Assembly (NCBI GenBank): GCA_002335115.1
Contig: DDCR01000196.1
Coordinates: forward strand, 1-5,407
Origin: Oceanospirillaceae bacterium UBA2001
GTDB lineage: Bacteria; Pseudomonadota; Gammaproteobacteria; Pseudomonadales; Balneatricaceae
Length of the DNA: 5,407 nt
Direction of reading: 5' to 3'
In this document: positions 1 through 5,407 of the stretch, in pieces
Numbering within the stretch: position 1 is the stretch's first letter
Layout of the letters: every line of letters starts with the position of its first letter
Notes under the pieces: generated by a model
What the model was told of the DNA's origin: nothing
The model's input: the letters and a program-made list of their open reading frames with translations, nothing else
Databases searched by the model: none
Made by a program: the position numbers and the translations under genes

Positions 1-1
1 G

Positions 2-1213
2 GCTCCACAAGGACTATTGGCAGGTGTCTGTGTATCGGTCAAAGACCTGTATGCCGTAACCGGCTTTGCAACCTACGCAGGTTCCCCTTTTCCACTGCAA
101 GAGTTTAACGCCTCAGGCACCTTAGTAAAGCGCTTAACTAATGCTGGGGCCCATGTTTGTGGCAAAACTCACACCGTAGAGTTTGCCTTTGGTGGCCTGG
201 GTACAAATCCCCACTGGCCTGTGCCTGTCAATCCATTTGATACCCAACAGCATCGGGTGCCTGGTGGATCTAGTTCGGGTGCACCTGTTTCCCTATGGAT
301 GGGTGCTTGTCAGTTGGCCTTAGGTTCTGACACATCAGGCTCAGTGAGGGTGCCCGCTGCATTTTGTGGCACCTTTGGCCTCAAAACAAGTGCTGGAAGA
401 TGGGAAAAAGATGGTATTGTGCCACTTTCTCCCAGCGTTGATACCGCCGGTTTACTGGCCCTCAGTGCTGCCGATGCGTGTTGGGGATTTGCCGTACTGG
501 ATCCACTCACATGCGCTACGCCAGAGGCCTTCATCAAAGGCTGCACCAACATAAAAAATTCCATGCAAGGCACTCGGATTGGTATTATTGGGGCTTTATT
601 TGAGGCATGTGAAGGGGGCATTGATGATTGTGTGATGGCTGCACTGAAACAGCTCGAAGCGGCTGGAGCTACTTTAGTGAACCTAGACTGGCCCTACCTA
701 GAAGAGGCGTACCAGTTATTTCTTGAAGGTGGCTTATCTGCCTTAGAGTTTCCTGCTTTCATCAAGACAGAACAACGCAAAGACTGGTTTGATCAATTGG
801 CAGCCAGCACCAAAATGCGCTTTGCCCACCTGACTGATGAAGATTTAGCTCAAGCGCCACAAAAAATTGATGAAAAAAATGCCCTCATTCAATTATTTAA
901 CCAAGCTGCTGAAGCTGTATTACAGACAGTAGATTTTGCAGTGTGTCCCACCTGCCCCATCAGCGCACCAACTTTAGCTCATGTGCAAGACAATATAGAT
1001 CAATATAAGGAGCGCAATTTTAAAGCTCTGCGCAATACCCAAGTGGCTAATTTACAGCAGCTATGTGCCGCCACTCTGCCTTGTGGCTCAGATGATAAAG
1101 GCTTGCCTGTGGGCTTACAGCTGATGATGGGGCACAACCAAGATGAACAATTGATGCAGTGGAGCTGCGCCGTCGAAGTCATCATAGGTGATGCTTTGCA
1201 TCACTACCATTAA
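2..1213 (+). CDS. Amidase signature family hydrolase, 5'-truncated by window edge
   Basis: This cytosolic hydrolase would cleave a carboxamide C–N bond to give an acid plus ammonia or an amine. The reading frame is open from base 2, so the gene begins upstream of the window; the TTG at 17 lies inside a conserved block and is not the real start. Numbering the visible fragment from base 2, the Ser-cisSer-Lys triad is present. The Lys is in VSVKDL (residue 14, bases 41–43), the cis-Ser in PGGSSSG (about residue 90), and the nucleophilic Ser in SDTSGSVRVPA (residue 114, bases 341–343), followed by the typical CGTFGLKTSAGR. The C-terminal GLPVGLQLM block is also intact. About 403 residues are visible, so only a short N-terminus is missing. 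The variants SSSG and TSGS replace the commoner SSGG and TGGS. The family covers many substrates (amides, indoleacetamide, allophanate, Glu-tRNA amidotransferase subunit A). No GatB/GatC genes are visible, so I infer a free-standing amidase with unknown substrate. It is followed closely by a transporter gene, probably in the same operon. Confidence 0.9.
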   Translation, partial: APQGLLAGVCVSVKDLYAVTGFATYAGSPFPLQEFNASGTLVKRLTNAGAHVCGKTHTVEFAFGGLGTNPHWPVPVNPFDTQQHRVPGGSSSGAPVSLWMGACQLALGSDTSGSVRVPAAFCGTFGLKTSAGRWEKDGIVPLSPSVDTAGLLALSAADACWGFAVLDPLTCATPEAFIKGCTNIKNSMQGTRIGIIGALFEACEGGIDDCVMAALKQLEAAGATLVNLDWPYLEEAYQLFLEGGLSALEFPAFIKTEQRKDWFDQLAASTKMRFAHLTDEDLAQAPQKIDEKNALIQLFNQAAEAVLQTVDFAVCPTCPISAPTLAHVQDNIDQYKERNFKALRNTQVANLQQLCAATLPCGSDDKGLPVGLQLMMGHNQDEQLMQWSCAVEVIIGDALHHYH

Positions 1214-1216
1214 GGA
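1212..1216 (+). promoter_or_regulatory. Ribosome binding site that fixes the transporter start
   Basis: AAGGA lies 10 bases before the ATG at 1227 and overlaps the amidase stop codon (TAA 1211–1213). The in-frame ATG at 1188 lies inside the amidase coding region and has no such site, so 1227 is the better start. The arrangement suggests translational coupling of the two genes. Confidence 0.6.
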
Positions 1217-1226
1217 ACTCATAACC

Positions 1227-2120
1227 ATGAAAATAGCAGGTCTTCATGCCTACACACTGCTGGCTTTGCAAGGCATGGTTTGGGGTTCGTCTTTTCAAGC
1301 CATTAAATATGCTTTAGAAGGCTTTGGCCCTATGAGTGTGGCGGCTGGTCGCATTTTCATTGCCGCCTTAGTGTTGTTGACCTATGCCATGATGCAAGGT
1401 GAGCGGCTACCACGATCGATCTATACTTGGTTGAATTTGTTATTAATTGGATTTTTTAATTGTGCATTGCCATTTTTTTTAATCCCATGGGGCGAACAAT
1501 CATTAGACTCAGGTAGGGCGGCTATTTTCATGGCCACGTCACCGCTATTTGCCATTCTTATTGCCCATTTGACTAGCAGTAACGAACACATCACGCGTTA
1601 CAAAACTGCTGGGTTTTTGCTTGGATTTGTTGGTGTCTTGTGTGTCATTGGTATCGACACTTTTGACTCAGGTGTGGGCGACTTATTACCCCAATTGGCC
1701 ATCATTTGTGCGGCTATCTCCTACGTTATTGCTGGGGCCATGGTAAAACGAGTCGAGGGATTAAGCAGTGCCATGATGTCTGCAGGGGTATTAATCGGCG
1801 CTTGTCTCATTACCGTACCTGCCAGTCTGTGGCTAGAAAGCCCGTTCAGCCAAGCTACCAATGTGCCTGACTCTGCTATTATTGCTCTGATATATTTGGG
1901 TCTTCTACCCACTGGAGTAGCTTTTGTAGTGCGCTTCTATCTGATCCGCCAGTACGGCTATACCTTTATTGCTCAAGTAGGCTATTTAGTGCCCATATTC
2001 AGTGTTTTCTTTGGTGTAGTGCTACTAGATGAGGTATTTACTCTTGCCATGTTTGCAGGCTTGCTACTCATTCTTGGTGGTATTGCCCTGAGTCGCAGAG
2101 GCGCTAAAGCGCAGGCATGA
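1227..2120 (+). CDS. EamA/DMT-superfamily permease
   Basis: This is an inner-membrane transporter of the drug/metabolite (DMT) superfamily, whose members commonly export amino acids or other small metabolites. The 297-residue protein has about ten hydrophobic helices in two EamA repeats, roughly residues 8–140 and 153–288. Typical marks are the first-helix WGSSFQAIKYAL motif (residues 19–30), the P-x3-AAGR motif at the second helix, the WGEQSLDSGRAAIF segment in the first repeat, and VGYLVPIFSVFFGVVLLDE near the start of helix nine. The C-terminus is short and basic (SRRGAKAQA), as usual. The start at 1227 is preferred over 1188 because of the AAGGA site and because the extra 13 residues would overlap the amidase. 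It lies 13 bp after the amidase and is probably co-transcribed, so it may move the amidase substrate or product. The family assignment is secure, but the substrate cannot be read from sequence. Confidence 0.9.
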   Translation: MKIAGLHAYTLLALQGMVWGSSFQAIKYALEGFGPMSVAAGRIFIAALVLLTYAMMQGERLPRSIYTWLNLLLIGFFNCALPFFLIPWGEQSLDSGRAAIFMATSPLFAILIAHLTSSNEHITRYKTAGFLLGFVGVLCVIGIDTFDSGVGDLLPQLAIICAAISYVIAGAMVKRVEGLSSAMMSAGVLIGACLITVPASLWLESPFSQATNVPDSAIIALIYLGLLPTGVAFVVRFYLIRQYGYTFIAQVGYLVPIFSVFFGVVLLDEVFTLAMFAGLLLILGGIALSRRGAKAQA

Positions 2121-2213
2121 TGTTTAGGCTATTGATATGAATAGACCTGAGCCACCCGAGTTCTCATTACTGTTGCTTGATCCGTTCAACTCAAGAATGT
2201 GAGATGCTTTGAG

Positions 2214-2236
2214 TATAAAGGACCAATATAAAGGTC
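2214..2236 (+). repeat. Direct repeat TATAAAGG(A/T)C, two copies
   Basis: TATAAAGGAC (2214–2223) and TATAAAGGTC (2227–2236) differ at one base and are offset by 13 bp, slightly more than one helical turn. The inner GACC (2221–2224) and GGTC (2233–2236) also form an inverted repeat. The pair lies about 90–110 bp before the cupin start, in the 204-bp gap after the transporter gene. It could be a regulator binding site or alternative -10 elements. No convincing -35 box was found for either copy, so the function is unknown. Confidence 0.35.
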
Positions 2237-2271
2237 AAGCAGAGGTATTCAATACGTCTCTAGTCACGATA

Positions 2272-2319
2272 AGAGGAGCCTCTACTCAGAGTTTCAAAAA
2301 GGTTATAATGGGAGCCTCC
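2272..2319 (+). promoter_or_regulatory. Twin GGAGCCTC elements upstream of the cupin gene, candidate operator
   Basis: The octamer GGAGCCTC occurs at 2275–2282 and again at 2311–2318, offset by 36 bp. Each copy sits in a small inverted repeat: AGAGG-AG-CCTCT (2272–2283) and GGAG-C-CTCC (2311–2319). The second copy directly follows the TATAAT box and overlaps the likely Shine-Dalgarno sequence. A repressor bound there would block transcription, and an RNA hairpin there would mask the ribosome site. The repeat is visible in the sequence; its regulatory role is inference. Confidence 0.35.
2304..2309 (+). promoter_or_regulatory. Candidate sigma-70 -10 box for the cupin gene
   Basis: A perfect TATAAT lies 15 bases before the ATG at 2325. 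The hexamer 17 bp upstream (TCTACT, 2281–2286) is a poor -35 match, so the promoter may need an activator. A start of transcription about 7 bases downstream (near 2316) would give a leader of only about 9 bases and exclude GGGAG (2310–2314). In that case translation might be nearly leaderless or begin at the in-frame ATG at 2346. A weaker alternative is that transcripts come from further upstream. Confidence 0.4.
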
Positions 2320-2324
2320 GACCC

Positions 2325-2996
2325 ATGCAGCTGCAAAATAAGCCAATGAATCAAGCGCAAAATATTCAACCCTTAGTGTTCAGTTTACGTCAGCATTTAG
2401 GGGCTTTACTCACATCCAAGGATACTATGAGTGATCAGGGTCAACTCACCTTAGGCAAAGTGAATGAACGACTGCAAACGCTGGGGGAGCTAAATTTAGA
2501 CGTTTACCAAAAAAATCCCTTAGCTGATGTGTTGCAGCAACTAGCGCAAGCTAATGCAGTCGTTAATGCAGCCTTACCTAAACACTGCCAGAATATCGTG
2601 CGCAATGTCTCCTCTTTAGCCCAATTTTTACCCTGGTACCAAAGATCTGTAGCTAATAACTCAGGCTTTATGGCAGGCCATTGCAACGCTCAAATCATAG
2701 GTCCACAAGGATTAGAAGTTCGGCATGACATCATTGTGGGGGTCACCCTAATGCGTCCCAATATCGTTTACCCTGACCACCAGCACGATCCAGAGGAACT
2801 TTACCTCGTTTTAGGCAATGGCCGATGGCGTCAAGATCAAGGAGCTTGGCACACTCCTGGGTTGGGCGGATTGGTGTATAACCCCAGCAATGTCATGCAC
2901 GGTATGAAATCCTTAGACCATCCCTTGATTGCCCTATGGTGCTTACCCTTGGATAAACCTTTTCTATCCTTTAGTCAGCCTCAGCCAACGCCTTAG
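2325..2996 (+). CDS. DddQ-like cupin, putative dimethylsulfoniopropionate (DMSP) lyase family
   Basis: The family includes DMSP lyases that cleave DMSP to dimethyl sulfide and acrylate in the cytoplasm, using a bound metal. Of 223 residues, about 1–110 are predicted mainly helical and 125–210 form a single cupin barrel. Motif 1 (YPDHQHDPEELYLVLGNG, residues 149–166) and motif 2 (GGLVYNPSNVMHG, 181–193) carry Tyr149, His152, His154, Glu158, Tyr160 and His192. As I recall them, the Ruegeria DddQ residues Tyr120, His125, Glu129, Tyr131 and His163 have exactly this spacing (5, 4, 2, 32). There is no signal peptide. ATG 2325 has GGGAG (2310–2314) 10 bases upstream; ATG 2346 is a possible later start, giving 216 residues. 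A gap of 204 bp with its own candidate promoter separates it from the transporter gene, and its 3' end overlaps the opposing aldolase gene by 26 bp. Related cupins exist without shown DMSP activity, so the family is fairly sure but the substrate is not. Confidence 0.8.
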   Translation: MQLQNKPMNQAQNIQPLVFSLRQHLGALLTSKDTMSDQGQLTLGKVNERLQTLGELNLDVYQKNPLADVLQQLAQANAVVNAALPKHCQNIVRNVSSLAQFLPWYQRSVANNSGFMAGHCNAQIIGPQGLEVRHDIIVGVTLMRPNIVYPDHQHDPEELYLVLGNGRWRQDQGAWHTPGLGGLVYNPSNVMHGMKSLDHPLIALWCLPLDKPFLSFSQPQPTP

Positions 2997-4038
2997 CAGC
3001 CGCAATGAAATGGTCTACATCAATCTCTCGGGTTGAGAAATTGGTGACTAGGCGCACAATATTTTTACCCCAACGATCACTATAAAAATAAAAGCCTTGC
3101 GCAAGCAGATCTTTAATCATGGCACTTGGCATGTGACAAAAGAACATATTAGAGCGTGTGTCGCCTTGTATATCGATGCCGTCTATAGCCCGTAGACCCT
3201 GGTCTAGTCGCAAAGCCATAGCGTTAGCATGACGGGCGTTATCAAGCCATAAATCTTGCTTGAGATAAGCTCCTATTTGGGCCGAAATTAACCTCATTTT
3301 AGAAACTAAATGGCCTGACCGTTTGCGTCTCCATATCATTTCTTGAGCTGAAGTTTGATCGAATAGCACAATCGCTTCGGCTGCTAACGTGCCGTTTTTG
3401 GTGGTACCAAAAGACAACACATCAACACCTGCTTGCCATGTCATGGCTGCAGGAGAGCAGTCCAAGGCCACCAACGCATTGGCAAAACGAGCCCCATCCA
3501 TATGGAATTTCAAGCCATTTTCTTTACAGATACGGCCTATCTCAGACAATTCGTTTAAGCTATAAATACTGCCTGTCTCAGTGGTTTGAGTCACACTAAC
3601 CACAGACGTTTGTACCGAATGAGCATCAGCCGTATTAGGTGCCGCCATAGTAGCTAATACTTTGGGAGAAATTTTACTGTCATCGCCCTCCACAAATACT
3701 AACTTGGCACCATGGGTAAAAAATTCTGGGGCGCCACATTCGTCCACATTAATATGACTCTCTTGGTGGCAAAGCACTGCGCCCCAAGGCGGGGTATACA
3801 CACTTAATGCTAAAGCGTTGGCAGCAGTGCCTGTGGCCACAAAAAATACGCTTACTGGACACTCAAAAATATCTGCCAGTGCCTGCTCCACCTGCTCACT
3901 ATGACGGTCCATACCATAGGGTGCTTGAATGCCCGCGCCTGCATCCATCATCGCTTGCAATACTGCAGGAGACGCACCAGCCGTGTTATCACTTGAAAAC
4001 ACTTTATTAATTAGACTTGGGTCCTGACTACTGGACAT
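2971..4038 (-). CDS. Low-specificity L-threonine / phenylserine aldolase family, PLP-dependent
   Basis: The family splits beta-hydroxy amino acids, for example threonine to glycine plus acetaldehyde or phenylserine to glycine plus benzaldehyde, in the cytoplasm. It has the fold-type I (aspartate aminotransferase) PLP fold. Visible marks are an N-terminal SSDNTAGASPAVLQAM, the phosphate-binding ATGTAANALAL (residues 68–78), the HINVDECGAPEF region with a His likely to stack on the cofactor (His95), HMDGARFANA with Asp181 and Arg184, and the Schiff-base Lys214 in SFGTTKNGTLAAEAI. At 355 residues it is slightly longer than E. coli LtaE and close to the Pseudomonas phenylserine aldolase type. A strong GGAGAG site precedes the ATG by 5 bases. 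It follows ilvY by 24 bp on the same strand, so it is probably read from the ilvY promoter. Threonine is the isoleucine precursor, so a link with the neighbouring ilv genes is plausible but inferred. Some relatives use D-amino acids or other substrates. Confidence 0.88.
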   Translation of the reverse strand: MSSSQDPSLINKVFSSDNTAGASPAVLQAMMDAGAGIQAPYGMDRHSEQVEQALADIFECPVSVFFVATGTAANALALSVYTPPWGAVLCHQESHINVDECGAPEFFTHGAKLVFVEGDDSKISPKVLATMAAPNTADAHSVQTSVVSVTQTTETGSIYSLNELSEIGRICKENGLKFHMDGARFANALVALDCSPAAMTWQAGVDVLSFGTTKNGTLAAEAIVLFDQTSAQEMIWRRKRSGHLVSKMRLISAQIGAYLKQDLWLDNARHANAMALRLDQGLRAIDGIDIQGDTRSNMFFCHMPSAMIKDLLAQGFYFYSDRWGKNIVRLVTNFSTREIDVDHFIAAAKALAEAD

Positions 4039-4043
4039 TTTTA

Positions 4044-4049
4044 CTCTCC
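4044..4049 (-). promoter_or_regulatory. Ribosome binding site of the aldolase gene
   Basis: On the minus strand GGAGAG lies 5 bases before the ATG at 4038. It sits within the 24-bp ilvY–aldolase gap, which has no room for a separate full promoter or terminator. This supports the start chosen and co-transcription with ilvY. Confidence 0.65.
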
Positions 4050-4062
4050 ATTAATTTGAGCC

Positions 4063-4944
4063 CTATGACACTAGCTGCCATAAGGCACTCAGTAAGGGTT
4101 TTTTCAGGTTTTTCTTGAGGGCAAACAAACCCACATCATAGGCTTCAAGTGCGGGCTTTACATCTAATATTTGAATTCTGTTGATGGTGGGGCTGTTATC
4201 TAACACTATTTTTGGTACCACACCAATACCTAAACCCAGGCTCACCATAATCACAATGGCCTCATTACCCGCCACTTGAGCATATATTTTAGGAGCCACA
4301 TCAATACTTCTAAACCATGCATCTGTGCGCTGACGAGATAAGCCGCCTTCAGCCAAAATCATAGGCATTTGAGACCAGTCTTTTGGGTTTACTGGCACCA
4401 CAAAAGGTTGCTCTAAAGTACTTTGGTCTTTGGCTGCTATAAATACTAATGGAGAGATGGTCATGGGTTTAAATGCCAGCTCCCTCGGCAGATTTTTTGG
4501 CCTAGCCGCGATGGCAAGATCCTCTTCACCAGAGATTACATGGGCGATACCTTGATCTGAGTCTCCCGTATGCAATTTAATTTCAATATTGGGATGATCC
4601 TCACGCAAGCGTTGAAATAAATCAAACAACAAACTATACACCGCCGTCACAGAGCAATATAAACTCACTTCCCCTTGCAACTGCCCGTGGGCATCTTGTA
4701 CTTGGTTGCGGATCATGTGCCATTCACTGACTGCTGAGCGAGCATAGCTGACGAAGGTTTGACCTTCAGGTGTGAGTTGCACACTCCGGTTATCTCGGTT
4801 AAATAATGGTGCTCCTAACTGCTGTTCTAATTGCCTGATATTACGCGATAAAGCAGACAGACTAATGTGGCAGGTAGCGCTGGCTTTACCAAAGTGCAAC
4901 TGCTCTGCTAAGGCCAAGAAATGTTTCAGGTGTTTGATGTCCAT
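4063..4944 (-). CDS. ilvY: LysR-type transcriptional activator IlvY
   Basis: IlvY activates the divergent ilvC gene in response to the IlvC substrates acetolactate and acetohydroxybutyrate, and represses itself. The 293-residue protein has an N-terminal winged helix-turn-helix (about 1–60, including HFGKASATCHISLSALSRNI and LGAPLFNRDNRSVQLTPEG) and a LysR effector domain (about 90–290). Blocks shared with E. coli IlvY as I recall it include the CSVTA-x-YS stretch, the IEIKL-x-TGD stretch, DLAIA followed by the P-x-LP stretch, and the NSP/NR/IL segment near the C-terminus. Position confirms the call: the gene is divergent from ilvC with a 152-bp shared control region. ATG 4944 begins the typical MDIKHLKHFLALAE; no strong Shine-Dalgarno sequence precedes it, consistent with low expression of a regulator. 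Its stop (TAG, 4063–4065) is 24 bp before the aldolase start, so the aldolase is likely its co-transcribed partner. Confidence 0.93.
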   Translation of the reverse strand: MDIKHLKHFLALAEQLHFGKASATCHISLSALSRNIRQLEQQLGAPLFNRDNRSVQLTPEGQTFVSYARSAVSEWHMIRNQVQDAHGQLQGEVSLYCSVTAVYSLLFDLFQRLREDHPNIEIKLHTGDSDQGIAHVISGEEDLAIAARPKNLPRELAFKPMTISPLVFIAAKDQSTLEQPFVVPVNPKDWSQMPMILAEGGLSRQRTDAWFRSIDVAPKIYAQVAGNEAIVIMVSLGLGIGVVPKIVLDNSPTINRIQILDVKPALEAYDVGLFALKKNLKKPLLSALWQLVS

Positions 4945-4953
4945 GTGCCAAAC

Positions 4954-4984
4954 TTTAGCATAGATTTAACCTTATGTTGCTAAA
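4954..4984. promoter_or_regulatory. Inverted repeat TTTAGCA-N17-TGCTAAA, candidate IlvY operator proximal to ilvY
   Basis: TTTAGCA (4954–4960) and TGCTAAA (4978–4984) are perfect 7-base inverted repeats with a 17-base spacer. The left arm begins 9 bases upstream of the ilvY start codon, where bound IlvY could repress its own gene. The symmetry is visible; assignment to IlvY rests on position only. Confidence 0.45.
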
Positions 4985-5006
4985 TATGGTACACAATGTG
5001 GCATAT
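4984..5006. promoter_or_regulatory. Inverted repeat ATATG-N13-CATAT with inner CACA-A-TGTG, candidate IlvY operator proximal to ilvC
   Basis: ATATG (4984–4988) and CATAT (5002–5006) flank an inner palindrome CACA-A-TGTG (4992–5000), with centres one base apart. The element abuts the preceding repeat and lies between the tentative -35 and -10 boxes of ilvC. Two adjacent symmetric elements recall the tandem operators of the E. coli system, but the sequence has not been compared with a motif model. Confidence 0.45.
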
Positions 5007-5096
5007 ATATCAATTTACGAAAACACCAACAAAGGGTATCATTAATTTAGTTTTACCAGACTCCAAATTATTAAATTTAAACCACAGGGTGACCCC

Positions 5097-5407
5097 ATGT
5101 CTAATAACTACTTTAATACCTTGCCTTTGCGTGAGCAACTTGAACAGTTGGCCAAGTGCCGTTTTATGCACATGAACGAATTTACCGAAGGTGTCGATGC
5201 ACTTAAAGGCAAGAAAATGGTCATTATTGGCTGTGGTGCTCAGGGCCTTAACCAAGGTTTAAACCTGCGAGATAGTGGTTTAGACGTGTCTTATACGCTG
5301 CGCCAATCGGCTATTGACGAAAAACGTCAGTCGTTTAAAAATGCCAGTGAAAATGGTTTTACTGTTGGCACTTATGAAGAACTTATTCCAACAGCAGACG
5401 TGGTGCT
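5097..5407 (+). CDS. ilvC: Ketol-acid reductoisomerase (class II), 3'-truncated by window edge
   Basis: IlvC uses NADPH and magnesium to isomerise and reduce acetolactate and acetohydroxybutyrate, the second common step of valine and isoleucine synthesis. Only the first 103 codons are in the window, covering much of the N-terminal Rossmann domain. The start [23 protein letters not shown] at 20–24, and the GCGAQG dinucleotide loop (45–50) followed by LNQGLN are diagnostic of the long E. coli-like class II enzyme. Arg69, Arg77 and Ser79 correspond to the E. coli residues (68, 76, 78) that hold the NADPH 2'-phosphate, so NADPH preference is expected. The ATG at 5097 has AGGGTGA (5086–5092) just upstream and gives the typical N-terminus. 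It is divergent from ilvY, which presumably activates it. Confidence 0.97.
   Translation, partial: MSNNYFNTLPLREQLEQLAKCRFMHMNEFTEGVDALKGKKMVIIGCGAQGLNQGLNLRDSGLDVSYTLRQSAIDEKRQSFKNASENGFTVGTYEELIPTADVV

Larger units (their letters stand above)
4945..5096. promoter_or_regulatory. ilvY–ilvC divergent control region
   Basis: This 152-bp AT-rich spacer must hold both divergent promoters and the IlvY operators. In E. coli, IlvY binds two tandem operators in the equivalent gap. A tentative ilvC promoter is TTGCTA (4978–4983) with CATATA (5002–5007) at 18 bp, which overlaps both inverted repeats listed separately. A LysR-type activator touching the -35 region would fit this. The ilvC leader from there to 5097 would be about 80 bases; I see no peptide-type attenuator in it. 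No clear -10/-35 pair was found for ilvY. Confidence 0.6.

Noticed and set aside
17..19. TTG as the amidase start codon
   Set aside because: The frame stays open to the window edge, and the catalytic Lys would be only 8 residues from the N-terminus. Family members have several dozen residues before it.
310..621. A 103-codon minus-strand open frame within the amidase gene
   Set aside because: The opposite strand encodes the intact catalytic core of the amidase; this frame shows no domain-like features.
1188..1226. A 13-residue N-terminal extension of the EamA permease from the ATG at 1188
   Set aside because: It lies in the amidase coding region, lacks a ribosome site, and the ATG at 1227 has AAGGA at good spacing and gives a family-typical N-terminus.
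2126..2148. Hairpin AGG-CTATT / AATAG-A-CCT just after the permease stop, as a possible terminator
   Set aside because: The stem is weak with a bulged A, has little GC, and is not followed by a run of T, so it does not look like an intrinsic terminator.
2308..2349. ATG at 2308 as an alternative start for the cupin gene
   Set aside because: It is in a different frame from the cupin and meets a TGA stop after about 13 codons; it also lies within the -10 box.
5010..5255. An 81-codon open frame on the minus strand across the ilvC start
   Set aside because: It is antisense to the clearly conserved IlvC N-terminus, resembles no family I know, and its product looks like a shadow translation.

Overview
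The window looks like chromosomal DNA from a gammaproteobacterium, probably a marine or aquatic one. The best evidence is the divergent ilvY–ilvC pair at the right end. IlvY closely resembles the enterobacterial LysR-type activator, and the IlvC N-terminus is of the long class II (E. coli-like) type. Base composition is moderate (mid-40s % GC by eye) and I see no change in it across the window. I found no tRNA, rRNA, CRISPR array, insertion sequence or integrase.

Left part, plus strand (1–2120): the 3' part of an amidase-signature hydrolase, cut by the window edge, is followed after 13 bp by a ten-helix EamA/DMT-family transporter. The two look co-transcribed.

Middle (2121–2996): a 204-bp non-coding gap with repeated sequence elements and a perfect TATAAT box leads into a 223-residue cupin protein. 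Its predicted metal and catalytic residues match the DMSP lyase DddQ residue for residue in spacing (Tyr149, His154, Glu158, Tyr160, His192). This is the most interesting gene in the window, because DddQ was characterised in marine alphaproteobacteria and the host here looks gammaproteobacterial. The true substrate cannot be settled from sequence alone.

Right part (2971–5407): on the minus strand a PLP-dependent threonine/phenylserine aldolase-family gene lies 24 bp downstream of ilvY, so ilvY and the aldolase are probably one transcript. The aldolase end overlaps the end of the cupin gene tail to tail by 26 bp. ilvC starts on the plus strand 152 bp from ilvY and runs off the right edge. The spacer between them holds two inverted repeats that are candidate IlvY operators.

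Functionally there are two blocks. The right block is branched-chain amino acid biosynthesis and its regulator, with an aldolase that may draw on threonine, the isoleucine precursor. The left block (amidase, exporter-like permease, DddQ-like cupin) looks like an accessory catabolic or stress cassette inserted next to that conserved core.
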